A DNA stretch of 64,000 nt from Oscillospiraceae bacterium (GCA_015065425.1 SVQH01000010.1:17920-81919); one strand, 5' to 3'. Shown: positions 35,473 through 43,327, numbered from the stretch's first letter. The notes: generated by a model not told the origin, from the letters alone. Numbers and translations are program-made.

Positions 35473-35490
35473 ATATTCGTGTGCGAATAT
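35473..35490. promoter_or_regulatory. Candidate ParA/ParB operator or parS
   Basis: ATATTCG-TGTG-CGAATAT is a perfect inverted repeat with 7-base arms, 22 bases ahead of the parA start. Partition operons are commonly controlled through such sites. It does not match the chromosomal parS consensus. Confidence 0.5.
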
Positions 35491-35540
35491 ATACGACATT
35501 ACATTCCTCCTCTACAAAGAAATGTTTTTTCTCAATCAAA

Positions 35541-35639
35541 CTAAATGCCGATAATCTGATTGAACACATACCAAAGCGGAAGCACAACATTAAACGCTAA
35601 GCCTCTGCCGATGTTGTAAATGATTGCAGTAGTAATCAT
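35541..35639 (-). CDS. 32-aa hydrophobic micropeptide upstream of parA
   Basis: A short ORF (MITTAIIYNIGRGLAFNVVL and 12 more residues) with an excellent AAGGAGGAG ribosome binding site. Most of it is hydrophobic, so it may insert in the membrane. It lies between the 79-aa gene and parA. No family was recognised. The ribosome binding site is the main reason for calling it. Confidence 0.5.
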   Translation of the reverse strand: MITTAIIYNIGRGLAFNVVLPLWYVFNQIIGI

Positions 35640-35688
35640 AAAACTCCTCCTTTACTATAAAAATGTGGTTGAAGAAACCTTAATCGTG

Positions 35689-35928
35689 TTAAGTACACCA
35701 CGCATAAAACAACTCATCAAGGTCATCAATAATAAATAAATCGCTTCGCCACTGACCGGGCCAAACAGCAACAATTTTACTTTTACCTGACTTTGCATTC
35801 GATAAAGCATCTCGACGGCTGTTACGGTCAGTTGGTATTTGAGTTATTGTTCCATCAGGAAAAACTTCCATAAAACATACAAGCTTACTCTTGTATGGAA
35901 AACATCCTGATTCTCTTGCACTTCTCAT
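35689..35928 (-). CDS. Small ICE hypothetical protein, 79 aa
   Basis: A 79-residue soluble protein starting MRSARESGCFPYKSKLVCFM and ending DLFIIDDLDELFYAWCT. I chose the ATG at 35928, 7 bases after AAAGGAG; the longer in-frame extension has no ribosome binding site. It is the outermost clear gene of the element on this side. No function was recognised. Confidence 0.65.
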   Translation of the reverse strand: MRSARESGCFPYKSKLVCFMEVFPDGTITQIPTDRNSRRDALSNAKSGKSKIVAVWPGQWRSDLFIIDDLDELFYAWCT

Positions 35929-36040
35929 AAAGTAACTCCTTTCCACAAATATTAGTGCCGATTTTTCGGCATGTAAAATTTTGATAAGTACATATAATAA
36001 GGTTTTATGAGTTAAGAATCTTTGCAAGAGATTAAGAGTA

Positions 36041-36269
36041 AACAGAAGCGTGCTTATCCGTGCTTTAATTCTCGGTAAAAGGTTGGTTGAGGCTCCGCCT
36101 GTTGATTACAAACAGTTTATTATTGAGCTTCGCAGAGTCGGTACTAACCTTAATCAGCTTACTGCTAAAGCAAATGCAATCGGTTTCATTGACCGTTCCG
36201 AATGATGTCAGAACTCTTGAAGCAAACATCTCGAAATATTTCAAACCGGGCAAAGTAGGACTTGAATAA
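36041..36269 (+). pseudogene. Frameshifted mobC remnant
   Basis: Plus-strand translation gives SVLIRALILGKRLVEAPPVDYK, then ELRRVGTNLNQLTAKANAIGF, a clear MobC signature (compare VEAPAIDYRKW and IGNNINQV in the intact gene at 4596-4937). The frame then breaks near 36,190 and resumes one frame over as VPNDVRTLEANISKYFKPGK before the stop at 36269. No start codon with a ribosome binding site was found. This is a dead copy from a different element, in the opposite orientation to the ICE. Confidence 0.8.
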
Positions 36270-36388
36270 TGGCAACAACAAGTCTTTGGAAGGTGTCGGG
36301 CTCTTTGAAAAAGGTCTTGGACTATGCATCCGATAAAGAAAAAACAAATCTCGAAAATGAACAGAAACTGATTATTGAGATAGTCTAA
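36269..36388 (+). pseudogene. Truncated relaxase remnant
   Basis: The ATG follows the mobC remnant directly, as in an intact mob operon, and encodes MATTSLWKVSGSLKKVLDYA followed by SDKEKT. That is the standard relaxase N-terminus with its catalytic-region Tyr. A stop comes after 39 codons, and no continuation is seen beyond. It supports an earlier mobile element at the same site. Confidence 0.75.
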
Positions 36389-36459
36389 TATGACTCCGAG
36401 ATAGAAATCTTTAATATAAATATCTCAACATCATAAAACCTTATGTATAAGCAGTATTT

Positions 36460-36649
36460 GTTCTCAACGCCCCCTGCTTCACCGGGAAGAAACTGAACGG
36501 TAGATTGGTTTTTCTACACCACGGGAATCTCACCCCTCTGTTGTTAACTCAGAGCTACTTTCATCGGTTGCGACGGTTTTATCACGCTCGACCTGTGACT
36601 AAGCAGGAGTACCATTATAAATTCTAATAGTCATCGCCTTATTGAGAAC
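36460..36649 (-). ncRNA. Candidate structured RNA (about 190 nt), class not identified
   Basis: Read on the minus strand, GTTCTCAA (36649-36642) pairs with TTGAGAAC (36467-36460) to close the segment. Nested inside, CCTGCTT pairs with AAGCAGG. Inner hairpins include CTCTG/CAGAG, GGG/CCC in GGGGTGAGATTCCC and GTAGA/TCTAC. No ORF fits it. The compact multi-stem layout suits a large regulatory RNA (a raiA-type motif) or a transposon guide RNA from a lost TnpB/IscB element. I cannot decide between them by eye. Confidence 0.55.
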
Positions 36650-36876
36650 CACTCAATATTTATAGTTCAGTTTTCTCGCTCACTCTTATGAGTTCATGGC
36701 GTACTAACTACTTGGCTCGTATTAAAACTGATGTATTCAGTTCCCTGATATTCAATTTTCAAGGTTCTTGAAAGTGTTTTGTTTAACCCCTTCACTAGTT
36801 GGGACAGAGAATGGCACTTTCTTACCCCTAAAATTGAAAAAAGTTTCAAAAATCCGAAAATTTGTGTATTTTGACG

Positions 36877-36914
36877 AAAAAAAAGAACCATAATCGCTGA
36901 AGCAATTATGGTTC
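36877..36914 (-). terminator. Strong minus-strand Rho-independent terminator
   Basis: GAACCATAAT (minus strand, from 36914) pairs perfectly with ATTATGGTTC (36894-36885), followed by eight T. It ends a transcript coming from the right, most likely tRNA read-through or a short RNA. The RNA-like segment at 36460-36649 therefore needs its own promoter within 36,650-36,880. That interval holds no gene; it has a small TTTCAAG-GTT-CTTGAAA hairpin at 36757-36773. Confidence 0.8.
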
Positions 36915-37065
36915 CGTATTAGGTATTTTAATTATTGTATTTATACTATCTTATAACATAAAAGGTTTGTAGTAATTTATTGTTAGAAAACGACTTTAAG
37001 AGTGTGTTTTAATGATAAATATGAGCAAAAAGGAATAGCTTAACAATGTGTCAATCGCCTTTTTA

Positions 37066-37232
37066 ATTAGCAAGTTTTTTTTAATTTTTTTGAAAAAATT
37101 AGCAAACATCTTCATTTCATTAGCAAAAAGCCTATTTTCGTGCTAATTTTCATTAGCAAACCGTTCACCTTGAAGGCGGTTGTCATTTTCACAAAATCTC
37201 ATTAGCAAAACTGTTCTTGCTAATGAGATTTT
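37066..37232. repeat. ATTAGCAA repeat cluster beside the tRNA
   Basis: Five direct copies of ATTAGCAA (37066, 37098, 37119, 37152, 37201) and an exact inverted copy (TTGCTAAT at 37217), plus a 7/8 inverted copy at 37140. The first four are spaced 32, 21 and 33 bases apart, close to whole helical turns, so a protein could bind all on one face. No ORF covers them. Integrase arm sites or regulator/replication iterons are plausible. Confidence 0.6.
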
Positions 37233-37235
37233 TAC
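37193..37235 (+). terminator. 16-bp perfect hairpin with T tail
   Basis: AAAATCTCATTAGCAA (37193-37208) pairs exactly with TTGCTAATGAGATTTT (37217-37232) around 8 bases and runs into TTTTTAC on the plus strand. It contains the last ATTAGCAA pair and may act as a terminator or as a palindromic binding site. Confidence 0.6.
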
Positions 37236-37261
37236 TACTTTTTAAAATATATCAAAAAACA

Positions 37262-37305
37262 AAAGAGCCCGAAACCCTTGTAAAATAAAGGTTTTCAGGC
37301 TCTTT
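37262..37305 (-). terminator. Terminator of the tRNA-Arg gene
   Basis: GAGCCTGAAAACCTT pairs imperfectly with AAGGGTTTCGGGCTC on the minus strand, right after the tRNA 3' end, followed by TTTTGTTTTTT. Confidence 0.75.
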
Positions 37306-37307
37306 TT

Positions 37308-37382
37308 TGGCACCCCCTGCGAGAATCGAACTCACATCTAATCCTTAGGAGGGATTTATTCTATCCATTGAACTAAGGAGGC
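37308..37382 (-). tRNA. tRNA-Arg (anticodon CCT)
   Basis: The minus-strand sequence folds as a cloverleaf: acceptor GCCTCCT with AGGGGGT (two G-T pairs), D arm GTTC/GAAT, anticodon stem AATCC/GGATT around CTCCTAA, T arm GTGAG-TTCGATT-CTCGC, discriminator G and encoded CCA. The anticodon CCT reads AGG. tRNA-Arg genes are frequent ICE integration sites. Here the gene lies between the element and clear chromosomal genes. Confidence 0.93.
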
Positions 37383-37465
37383 TTTTATAGAAAATTTAGT
37401 ATTTATTAGTACGAGAATAACAGACTATCATTTGCATTTAGCCAAAAGGCGGATGCTCTGACGAA

Positions 37466-37506
37466 TTCTTAGGAGGACCTTATTCTATCCGTTGAACTAA
37501 GAGGGC
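37466..37506 (-). pseudogene. 5' half of a second tRNA-Arg(CCT)
   Basis: Minus-strand GCCCTCTTAGTTCAACGGAT and the following 20 or so bases match the intact tRNA through the CTCCTAAG anticodon loop, then diverge: the 3' anticodon stem, T arm and acceptor are absent. Breaks at the anticodon loop are typical of recombination at tRNA attachment sites. Confidence 0.75.
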
Positions 37507-37586
37507 ACTGTTTTTTTGCACTGCTCATTTTAGCAAATTATGTGCTTGTTGTCAATCTTTTATGATTCTTTTTTATTTTAATGTCC

Positions 37587-37615
37587 TTGATTACTTTATA
37601 TATATATGCTAAAAT
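37587..37615 (+). promoter_or_regulatory. Promoter of the secreted repeat protein
   Basis: TTGATT (37587-37592), a 17-base spacer and TAAAAT (37610-37615) lie 57 bases before the start at 37672. The 37,507-37,586 stretch ahead of it holds nothing else recognisable. Confidence 0.55.
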
Positions 37616-37671
37616 GATTGTGAGAACATGGGAGAGTTTTCTTTCGTGTTATTTTGCAAGGGGAAATTTCA

Positions 37672-39606
37672 ATGAAAAAAATCAAAGGGCTTATATGTTT
37701 ATATCTTACGGTGGCAGTGCTTCTCGGTGTCGCTGTGGTGCCCTATGCTTCTACAGCTTTAAGTGACAGTAAAAATGCCGTGGTTGAAAAAGCTTCAGGA
37801 TATTCAGAAGATGCTGAAAACAGCGGAGAAACGGAAAGTGTTACGGCAGATGATAAGTCAAAAGATACTTTTTGTGAAACTGAAACTGTTTATCCGGAAG
37901 AAATGACGACGGATGCTGATATATATAATGTAAATAAGGAAGATACGGCACATAAAAACGGCACTTCCGATGAAATTTTTGATAAAGAGGAGGTTTCTTC
38001 TGAAAATTCCTCTGATGAGTTTTTTACCGTTAATCTTTCTCAGGATAATTCATATTATCCCGGAAGCGGCAAGGAAACGGTTACGGGACTTAATATTTTT
38101 ACGGATACTTACGGAATGCTGAGTTCTCCAGACAGCATTAATGTGTATACATTCACACTTGATACGAGGGCTGTTTTCAGATATTCGGTTTCCCATGATA
38201 AATATAGTTCGTTGGCGGGCTGGAACATTGCACTTTATCAGGAATATTTTATCAACGGTGACGGGGGAGAAAAGGGTTACAGACTTATAAATACCATTAC
38301 AACTGACCCTTCGGTGACTTTCGATTCCTCGTCTGAATTGGGGCTTCTTAAGGGTGAATACCGTCTTGTGGTGACACAGGGTACAGGTTATTCCCCTGAT
38401 GTGTACAGAATAAGTGTCACCATTGTTGAAGGGTCAAAGTATGAGACGGAATGCAATGACAATGTATACAGATATAATGATATATACAGTGACATCCCCG
38501 TAAAAGGTACTGCTTCAAGGCTTCCCGACAGACAGGATGAGGACTGGTATATGTTCAGGATGAATACTGACGGGATTATTGAACTGTCCTTCACTCACGC
38601 TGAAATTGCGGATAAACTCAGTGTTTGCTGGCAGGTAATTTTTTATTCCGAGGATATGACGCAGCTGTTTTCTGTCAATTCCGAATTCAATACGCCGACT
38701 TTTGAAAGCGGTGAAGTCGGACTTACGGCAGGTAATTATTATGTTGCCGTTATCAATCGTGTGTATACCGATATAATTTATACTCTTAAGATTGAAAGAA
38801 GTGCTGTTAATGATGCAGAAAACGAACGTAACGATTCAAAAGAGACTGCGAATGAAATAGCTGTCAATGCCACTGTGACGGGAAGCATTTCCGCACAGAT
38901 AAACGGGATAGACAGGGATTATTTCAGATTTAATCTTCCTGAAGCAGGTGCCGTTGTGCTTGAATTTGCACACGAAGCCATAGGCGAAGAGGAAGAAAGA
39001 GAGGGCTGGAATTACAGACTTCTCAACTCAGACGGAAGTGTTGTTTTTGCAGGTGTATCACAGTGGGCGGATGACGTCAGTGCTTCTTCTCTTATAGGAC
39101 TTCCGAGGGGAACTTACTATGTTCTGATTGACAGCGAAGGGCTTTATCACAACACTGAAAGATATTACCTGACAATTTCTTTCATTGAGGGTGACGAGTG
39201 GGAGAGTGAAATCAATGATTCCTTTTCCTCTGCAGATGAGCTTCAATACGGGGTGCCCGTAAATGCTGTACTTTCCGACAGAAGAAACGATTATGATTTT
39301 GACTTTTTTACCTTCACTCTTACAGATGAAGAGTATATTACCGTTGATTTCTCTCACGAAGTGCTCGGCTATTCAAGAAATATTTTCTCATTTACTCTTT
39401 ATAATGAAAACGGGCAGCCTGTTGCTTCTACAGCTGACAGCGGCTCGGTATATAACATAAGTGTAATGTCAGATACGGAAAAAACAAGTGCAGAGTACGC
39501 ACTTTTGCCCGGGAAATATTATATACGGATTTCTGCGGGAATTTTCTTTGACCACATAGGATATACGCTTTCATATCATGAGAGCATAACGGAGGATAAA
39601 ATATGA
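37672..39606 (+). CDS. Secreted protein with four PPC-like beta-sandwich repeats, 644 aa
   Basis: A signal peptide (KKIKGLICLYLTVAVLLGVAVV, cut near ASTA) is followed by about 100 acidic low-complexity residues. Then come four related domains of about 110 residues with the pattern D-D-Y-F-F-L, a Trp/Tyr core and GxYYVxI near the end (LKGEYRLVVTQG, LTAGNYYVAVINR, LPRGTYYVLIDSE, LPGKYYIRISAG). They resemble bacterial pre-peptidase C-terminal domains. No catalytic domain or anchor is present. The ATG follows AAGGGG. Its stop overlaps the next start (ATGA), an odd partner for a cytosolic isomerase. Confidence 0.8.
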   Translation: MKKIKGLICLYLTVAVLLGVAVVPYASTALSDSKNAVVEKASGYSEDAENSGETESVTADDKSKDTFCETETVYPEEMTTDADIYNVNKEDTAHKNGTSDEIFDKEEVSSENSSDEFFTVNLSQDNSYYPGSGKETVTGLNIFTDTYGMLSSPDSINVYTFTLDTRAVFRYSVSHDKYSSLAGWNIALYQEYFINGDGGEKGYRLINTITTDPSVTFDSSSELGLLKGEYRLVVTQGTGYSPDVYRISVTIVEGSKYETECNDNVYRYNDIYSDIPVKGTASRLPDRQDEDWYMFRMNTDGIIELSFTHAEIADKLSVCWQVIFYSEDMTQLFSVNSEFNTPTFESGEVGLTAGNYYVAVINRVYTDIIYTLKIERSAVNDAENERNDSKETANEIAVNATVTGSISAQINGIDRDYFRFNLPEAGAVVLEFAHEAIGEEEEREGWNYRLLNSDGSVVFAGVSQWADDVSASSLIGLPRGTYYVLIDSEGLYHNTERYYLTISFIEGDEWESEINDSFSSADELQYGVPVNAVLSDRRNDYDFDFFTFTLTDEEYITVDFSHEVLGYSRNIFSFTLYNENGQPVASTADSGSVYNISVMSDTEKTSAEYALLPGKYYIRISAGIFFDHIGYTLSYHESITEDKI

Positions 39607-40466
39607 AATATTCAGTAAGTTCTTACAGCTATTCTTCTCTTGTTTCAGCAGGAGAGTATACCGAAAAACAGCTTATTGCCCTTGCAAAGGAAATGGGCTT
39701 TGACGGCATAGAATTCGCAGAGATACATGCCCCTGAGGGAACGGATAAGCTTACTTATGCAAAAGAGCTGAAAGCAGAGGCAGAGAAGCACGAAATTGAT
39801 ATCGTTGCCTATTGTATCGGTTCAGATCTTCTTTATGACAGAGAAAATCAGATAAACAAACTGAAAAATGAAGTAGATGTTGCTGAGGCTCTCGGATGTA
39901 AAGTGATGCGTCACGATGCATCGGGAGGATATAAGGAAAATGAGAAAAAGCAGGGTATGGGATTTAATAATGCTCTGCCTGTAATAGTTGAAGGCTATAA
40001 AGCGGTTACGGAATATGCAAAGACAAAAGGTATTCGCACCTGCATTGAAAATCACGGCTTTTTTGCACAGGATTCCGAACGTGTTGCAGCAATAATAAAC
40101 GGAGTCAATGATGAAAATTTCGGTGCTCTTGTCGATATCGGAAATTTCATGTGTGCAGATGAAGATCCTGCTGTTGCAGTGGGTAATGTTGCCCCTTATG
40201 CTTTTCATGTTCATGCAAAGGATTTCCATTTCAAAAAAGGAACAGAGTTTATACCTTCCGACGGCTTCTTTATGACAAGGGGCGGAAACTTCCTCAGAGG
40301 GGCAATTATCGGTCACGGTGCAGTTCCCGTAATGCAGTGTCTGAGAATTCTTAAAAACGCAGGCTATAACGGTTATGTAACTGTTGAATTTGAAGGTATG
40401 GAATATGCCAAAAAAGGTGTAAAATACGGTCTTGATACATTAAAGAAGATAGATGAACTCATATAA
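39603..40466 (+). CDS. Sugar phosphate isomerase/epimerase-like TIM barrel
   Basis: A 287-residue protein of the xylose-isomerase-like/AP endonuclease 2 superfamily. Putative metal ligands are spaced as expected: E in RTCIENHG (about 145), D in GALVDIGNFM (about 180), H in YAFHVHAKD (about 201) and E in VTVEFEG (about 262). The substrate cannot be told from sequence. It overlaps both neighbours (4 bases upstream, 14 bases with tadA), so the three genes form one transcript. Confidence 0.85.
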   Translation: MKYSVSSYSYSSLVSAGEYTEKQLIALAKEMGFDGIEFAEIHAPEGTDKLTYAKELKAEAEKHEIDIVAYCIGSDLLYDRENQINKLKNEVDVAEALGCKVMRHDASGGYKENEKKQGMGFNNALPVIVEGYKAVTEYAKTKGIRTCIENHGFFAQDSERVAAIINGVNDENFGALVDIGNFMCADEDPAVAVGNVAPYAFHVHAKDFHFKKGTEFIPSDGFFMTRGGNFLRGAIIGHGAVPVMQCLRILKNAGYNGYVTVEFEGMEYAKKGVKYGLDTLKKIDELI

Positions 40467-40911
40467 TATGTTTATGGAAAAAGCCCTCTTATTGGCACAG
40501 GAAGCGGCAGCGGAAGGGGAAGTCCCCGTTGGTGCCGTAATTGTCAGAGACGGCAAAATAATAGCTACGGGCAGAAACCGCAGGGAAATAGGCAAAAACG
40601 CACTTTATCATGCTGAAATAGAAGCCATTGACAATGCATGTAAAAAGCTTGGAGGCTGGCGGCTTCCCCGATGTGAGTTGTATGTCACCCTTGAACCCTG
40701 CCCGATGTGTGCAGGTGCAATTATCAATTCGAGAATTGAAAAAGTATATTTCGGTGCTTATGACAAAAAAGCAGGCAGTGTAAGAAGTATTGTAAGACTT
40801 TTTGATTTGCCCTATAATCATAAAAGCCTTGTTGAAGGCGGTGTAATGGAAGAAGAATGTGCAGCGGTGTTGTCAGAGTTTTTCAGAAAACTGAGGGAAA
40901 CTAAATCATAA
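40453..40911 (+). CDS. tadA: tRNA adenosine(34) deaminase TadA
   Basis: A 152-residue zinc deaminase that makes inosine at the wobble position of tRNA-Arg(ACG). The HAE active-site motif (NALYHAEIEAID) and the PCPMCAGAI zinc motif are intact. The VPVGAVIV start and the FGAYDKKAGSV loop are typical of TadA. It is unrelated to the pilus TadA. Confidence 0.95.
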   Translation: MNSYNMFMEKALLLAQEAAAEGEVPVGAVIVRDGKIIATGRNRREIGKNALYHAEIEAIDNACKKLGGWRLPRCELYVTLEPCPMCAGAIINSRIEKVYFGAYDKKAGSVRSIVRLFDLPYNHKSLVEGGVMEEECAAVLSEFFRKLRETKS

Positions 40912-40924
40912 TTTATATGCGAAT

Positions 40925-41012
40925 TTGCCTTGAGTTCCTGTCTGGGATGATGCCCTGTCAAGGGGACGTAATATACCTCGGCGAATCGCTCCGCCAAATT
41001 AAGCTTTATGTG
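40925..41012. other. Hairpin-rich intergenic segment, possible small RNA
   Basis: The gap after tadA contains several potential stems: CCTTG…CAAGG around GGGATGATGCCC, and GGCG…CGCC. Both strands are possible. It lacks the GGAAGGAAGCAGCC-type loop of SRP RNA, which often follows tadA. I can only say that it could encode an RNA. Confidence 0.3.
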
Positions 41013-41020
41013 TTTTGAAA

Positions 41021-41064
41021 ATAAATAAAGGAGACTCCTTTCAGCGGGAGCCTCCTTTATTTAT
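41021..41064. terminator. Bidirectional terminator between tadA and the dockerin protein
   Basis: ATAAATAAAGGAG (41021-41033) pairs exactly with CTCCTTTATTTAT (41052-41064), with an inner CTCC/GGAG stem. It serves the two converging genes. Confidence 0.75.
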
Positions 41065-41084
41065 GTATTCATCAGATGATTTTA

Positions 41085-43241
41085 TCAATAACCGAAAATT
41101 CTTATTGTTATTACATCTGTATCTGCGATATTTTCAGGTACGGTGAAGGTGTATACTCCGTCAACAAGTTCGATATCAGTTTCAATTACCTCTCCGTTTG
41201 CTGCTGTGTAAGCGAATCTTACGAACATATTCTGAGCAGGTTCTTTTACTGTGAATGAAACCTTGCCGCCTGCGGAAACATCGCAATCATCAGCGAACTC
41301 AATTTCATAAGTACCTTCAACAAATATTCTTGTAAAAGGTTTTGTTTCAATGAGTTTGTCGCAGATTTCACAGAAAATGCTGCAGGTGCCTTCTTCTGAT
41401 TCTGTTGCAGGCTTATCAATTCTTATCTCACCGGGTTTGTGTGCTGCCATTGCGATATCTTCGCTTTCGAGGACCGTTTCACAAACTGTACATGAAAGTG
41501 TCTTAAGACCTGTTTCGGTACATGTGGCTTCCTTTGTTGTTACCCACTTGCCGAGAGTATGTGCAAGTGCAGGAGAATAGTAGGAACGTACTTCTTCACA
41601 TCTTGTGCACTGCTGTTGTCTTTCGCCGCGTTCGGAGCAGGTTGCTTGTTTTATCTCAGTCCATGTACCCCATTCGTGACCGAGCTTTGTGTTATAGTCT
41701 GTTCTGATGCTGCCTGCGATTTCTTCATTGCAGTATCTGCAGATTTCAACTGTCTGTGCGTCCTGTGTACATGTGGCTTCTGAGTAAACCTTCTTTTCAC
41801 CCATTACACACTTGCCGAGGCAAGTAATTTTTCCGTATTTCTTTTCACCGCATACGGTACATTTTATATAGCCTTCGCCATCTTCTTTACAGAGAACACC
41901 TGAAACATGATAAATTATCAGGCTTCCGTTTTCGTCTTTTTCGTTGAAGCTGTGAGCCTTCTTCTCAATGACCTTTTCTGCTGCATCATTACCGCAAACT
42001 GAACAGTAGCCTATCATAAGTCCTTCTTCTGTGCAGGTAGCAGGTCTGACATTTGTCCACTGAGCAACAGTATGACCGTTTGCAGATACTGCCTTTGTAA
42101 CGGGACCGCAATAACGGCAAACACCTTCAAGAAGTCCTTCTTCCGTACAATCGGGAGCTTTAGTCTGTTCCCACTTGTCAATGAGGTCGTGCTCTGTTAC
42201 GGGGAGAGAAATTTCTCTTGCATCACCGCAGAGGGTACAGATAACATCAGCAGTTCCTTCTTCACTGCAGGAGGGCTCTTTTGTTACCTTGTAGTGGCTG
42301 TTGTCATAGTCATGACCGAGGGCAGGGAGAGTTTTTGTGTTTGTGATATCTTCGCAGAATACGCACTTATCGCCCTGTAAGCCTGTTTCCGTGCAGGTAG
42401 GCTCGGTGATTATCACAGTTTTTTCATAAAGATGACCGTGAGCTTTCGTTACTATGGATTTACTGCCTTCGCCGCAGTATTTGCATTTGTAAACATCAAG
42501 TCCGTCTTCCGTGCAGGTATTGGGAACCTCTGTAGCCCACCAGAAGCTGTGAGCACCGCGGGGATTTTCAACTGTTTCTTCGTAATTTCCGCATACTGTA
42601 CAGGTTCTGTGTTTCGGAACTGCATCAAGGCAGTTTACACCATCGGGATATGTCCATTCGCCGCTGTGACCTGTCTTTGCAATGGTTGTTTCTTTTATCA
42701 CCGTGTTGCAGAAAAGACATTTCATCTGAGCTATGCCTTCCTGAAGACAGTTTGCTTCCTGAGTTGTTTCCCATACTCCGGGAACATGATTGTCAGCAGG
42801 TGTGGTAATTTTTGCATAAAGCTTTACACATGTAGTGCAGACCTTTACCTTAAGACCTTCCGTTGTGCAGGTTGAGGGAACAATGATAATTTCAATGGTG
42901 TTGTGTCCGGGAATGTTTTCAAGACCTACTGCAAGACGCAGTGCAAGTCGTGCATCCTGAGCGGTTATTTCACCGTCTTCATCGATATCAGCCTTCATGA
43001 AAGCGGAAGCGTCGATGTTTTCAAGATTTACGGCAACTCTCAAAATTGTACGGGCATCGTCGGATGATACCGTACCGTCGCCGTTTGCGTCACCGCTGCT
43101 GTAACAGTTGTCAAGGCTGTTTACAGAATCCAGCTCGAGTATTTCGTCGTTTTCCATGTCAAAGCCTGCAGCTGCTGAAAATGACAGACAGCATATAAGA
43201 GCTGTGACAGCGAAAAACACATAAAGTAATTTGTTTTTCAT
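41085..43241 (-). CDS. Secreted dockerin protein with Cys-rich repeats, 718 aa
   Basis: A signal peptide (KLLYVFFAVTALICCLSFSAAA) precedes a type I dockerin (residues about 48-112): GDANGDGTVSSDDARTILR and ADIDEDGEITAQDARLALR, two calcium-binding segments each followed by a helix. Residues about 120-620 hold some ten repeats of about 50 residues with CTEEGL…C-x2-CG pairs. The C-terminus is a beta domain (about 640-718). Dockerins plug into cohesins, so the protein is probably part of a cellulosome-like surface complex. What the Cys repeats bind is unknown. Confidence 0.85.
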   Translation of the reverse strand: MKNKLLYVFFAVTALICCLSFSAAAGFDMENDEILELDSVNSLDNCYSSGDANGDGTVSSDDARTILRVAVNLENIDASAFMKADIDEDGEITAQDARLALRLAVGLENIPGHNTIEIIIVPSTCTTEGLKVKVCTTCVKLYAKITTPADNHVPGVWETTQEANCLQEGIAQMKCLFCNTVIKETTIAKTGHSGEWTYPDGVNCLDAVPKHRTCTVCGNYEETVENPRGAHSFWWATEVPNTCTEDGLDVYKCKYCGEGSKSIVTKAHGHLYEKTVIITEPTCTETGLQGDKCVFCEDITNTKTLPALGHDYDNSHYKVTKEPSCSEEGTADVICTLCGDAREISLPVTEHDLIDKWEQTKAPDCTEEGLLEGVCRYCGPVTKAVSANGHTVAQWTNVRPATCTEEGLMIGYCSVCGNDAAEKVIEKKAHSFNEKDENGSLIIYHVSGVLCKEDGEGYIKCTVCGEKKYGKITCLGKCVMGEKKVYSEATCTQDAQTVEICRYCNEEIAGSIRTDYNTKLGHEWGTWTEIKQATCSERGERQQQCTRCEEVRSYYSPALAHTLGKWVTTKEATCTETGLKTLSCTVCETVLESEDIAMAAHKPGEIRIDKPATESEEGTCSIFCEICDKLIETKPFTRIFVEGTYEIEFADDCDVSAGGKVSFTVKEPAQNMFVRFAYTAANGEVIETDIELVDGVYTFTVPENIADTDVITIRIFGY

Positions 43242-43327
43242 TTTTGTACCTCCAGAGAAGCATATATATACAGAGTTATTGTAACATAATGTTTTGTCAA
43301 TTGCAAGGAAAGTAATAAATAATTACA

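Larger units (their letters stand above)
35997..36444. repeat. 14-bp inverted repeats around the mobilisation remnant
   Basis: ATAAGGTTTTATGA (35997-36010) and its exact reverse complement TCATAAAACCTTAT (36431-36444) bracket the decayed mobC/relaxase segment. They may be ends of a small inserted piece or a chance pair in AT-rich DNA. Confidence 0.4.

Noticed and set aside
36694-36891. 65-aa minus-strand ORF
   Set aside because: No ribosome binding site and no recognisable protein pattern; it lies in the AT-rich stretch upstream of the RNA-like segment.
40925-41012. SRP RNA (ffs) after tadA
   Set aside because: The position is suggestive, but the conserved GGAAGGAAGCAGCC-type apical loop is missing.
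42072-42875. Plus-strand ORFs of 102 and 147 aa opposite the dockerin protein
   Set aside because: They are antisense to a strongly supported gene and their Cys/Phe-rich sequence simply mirrors its repeats.
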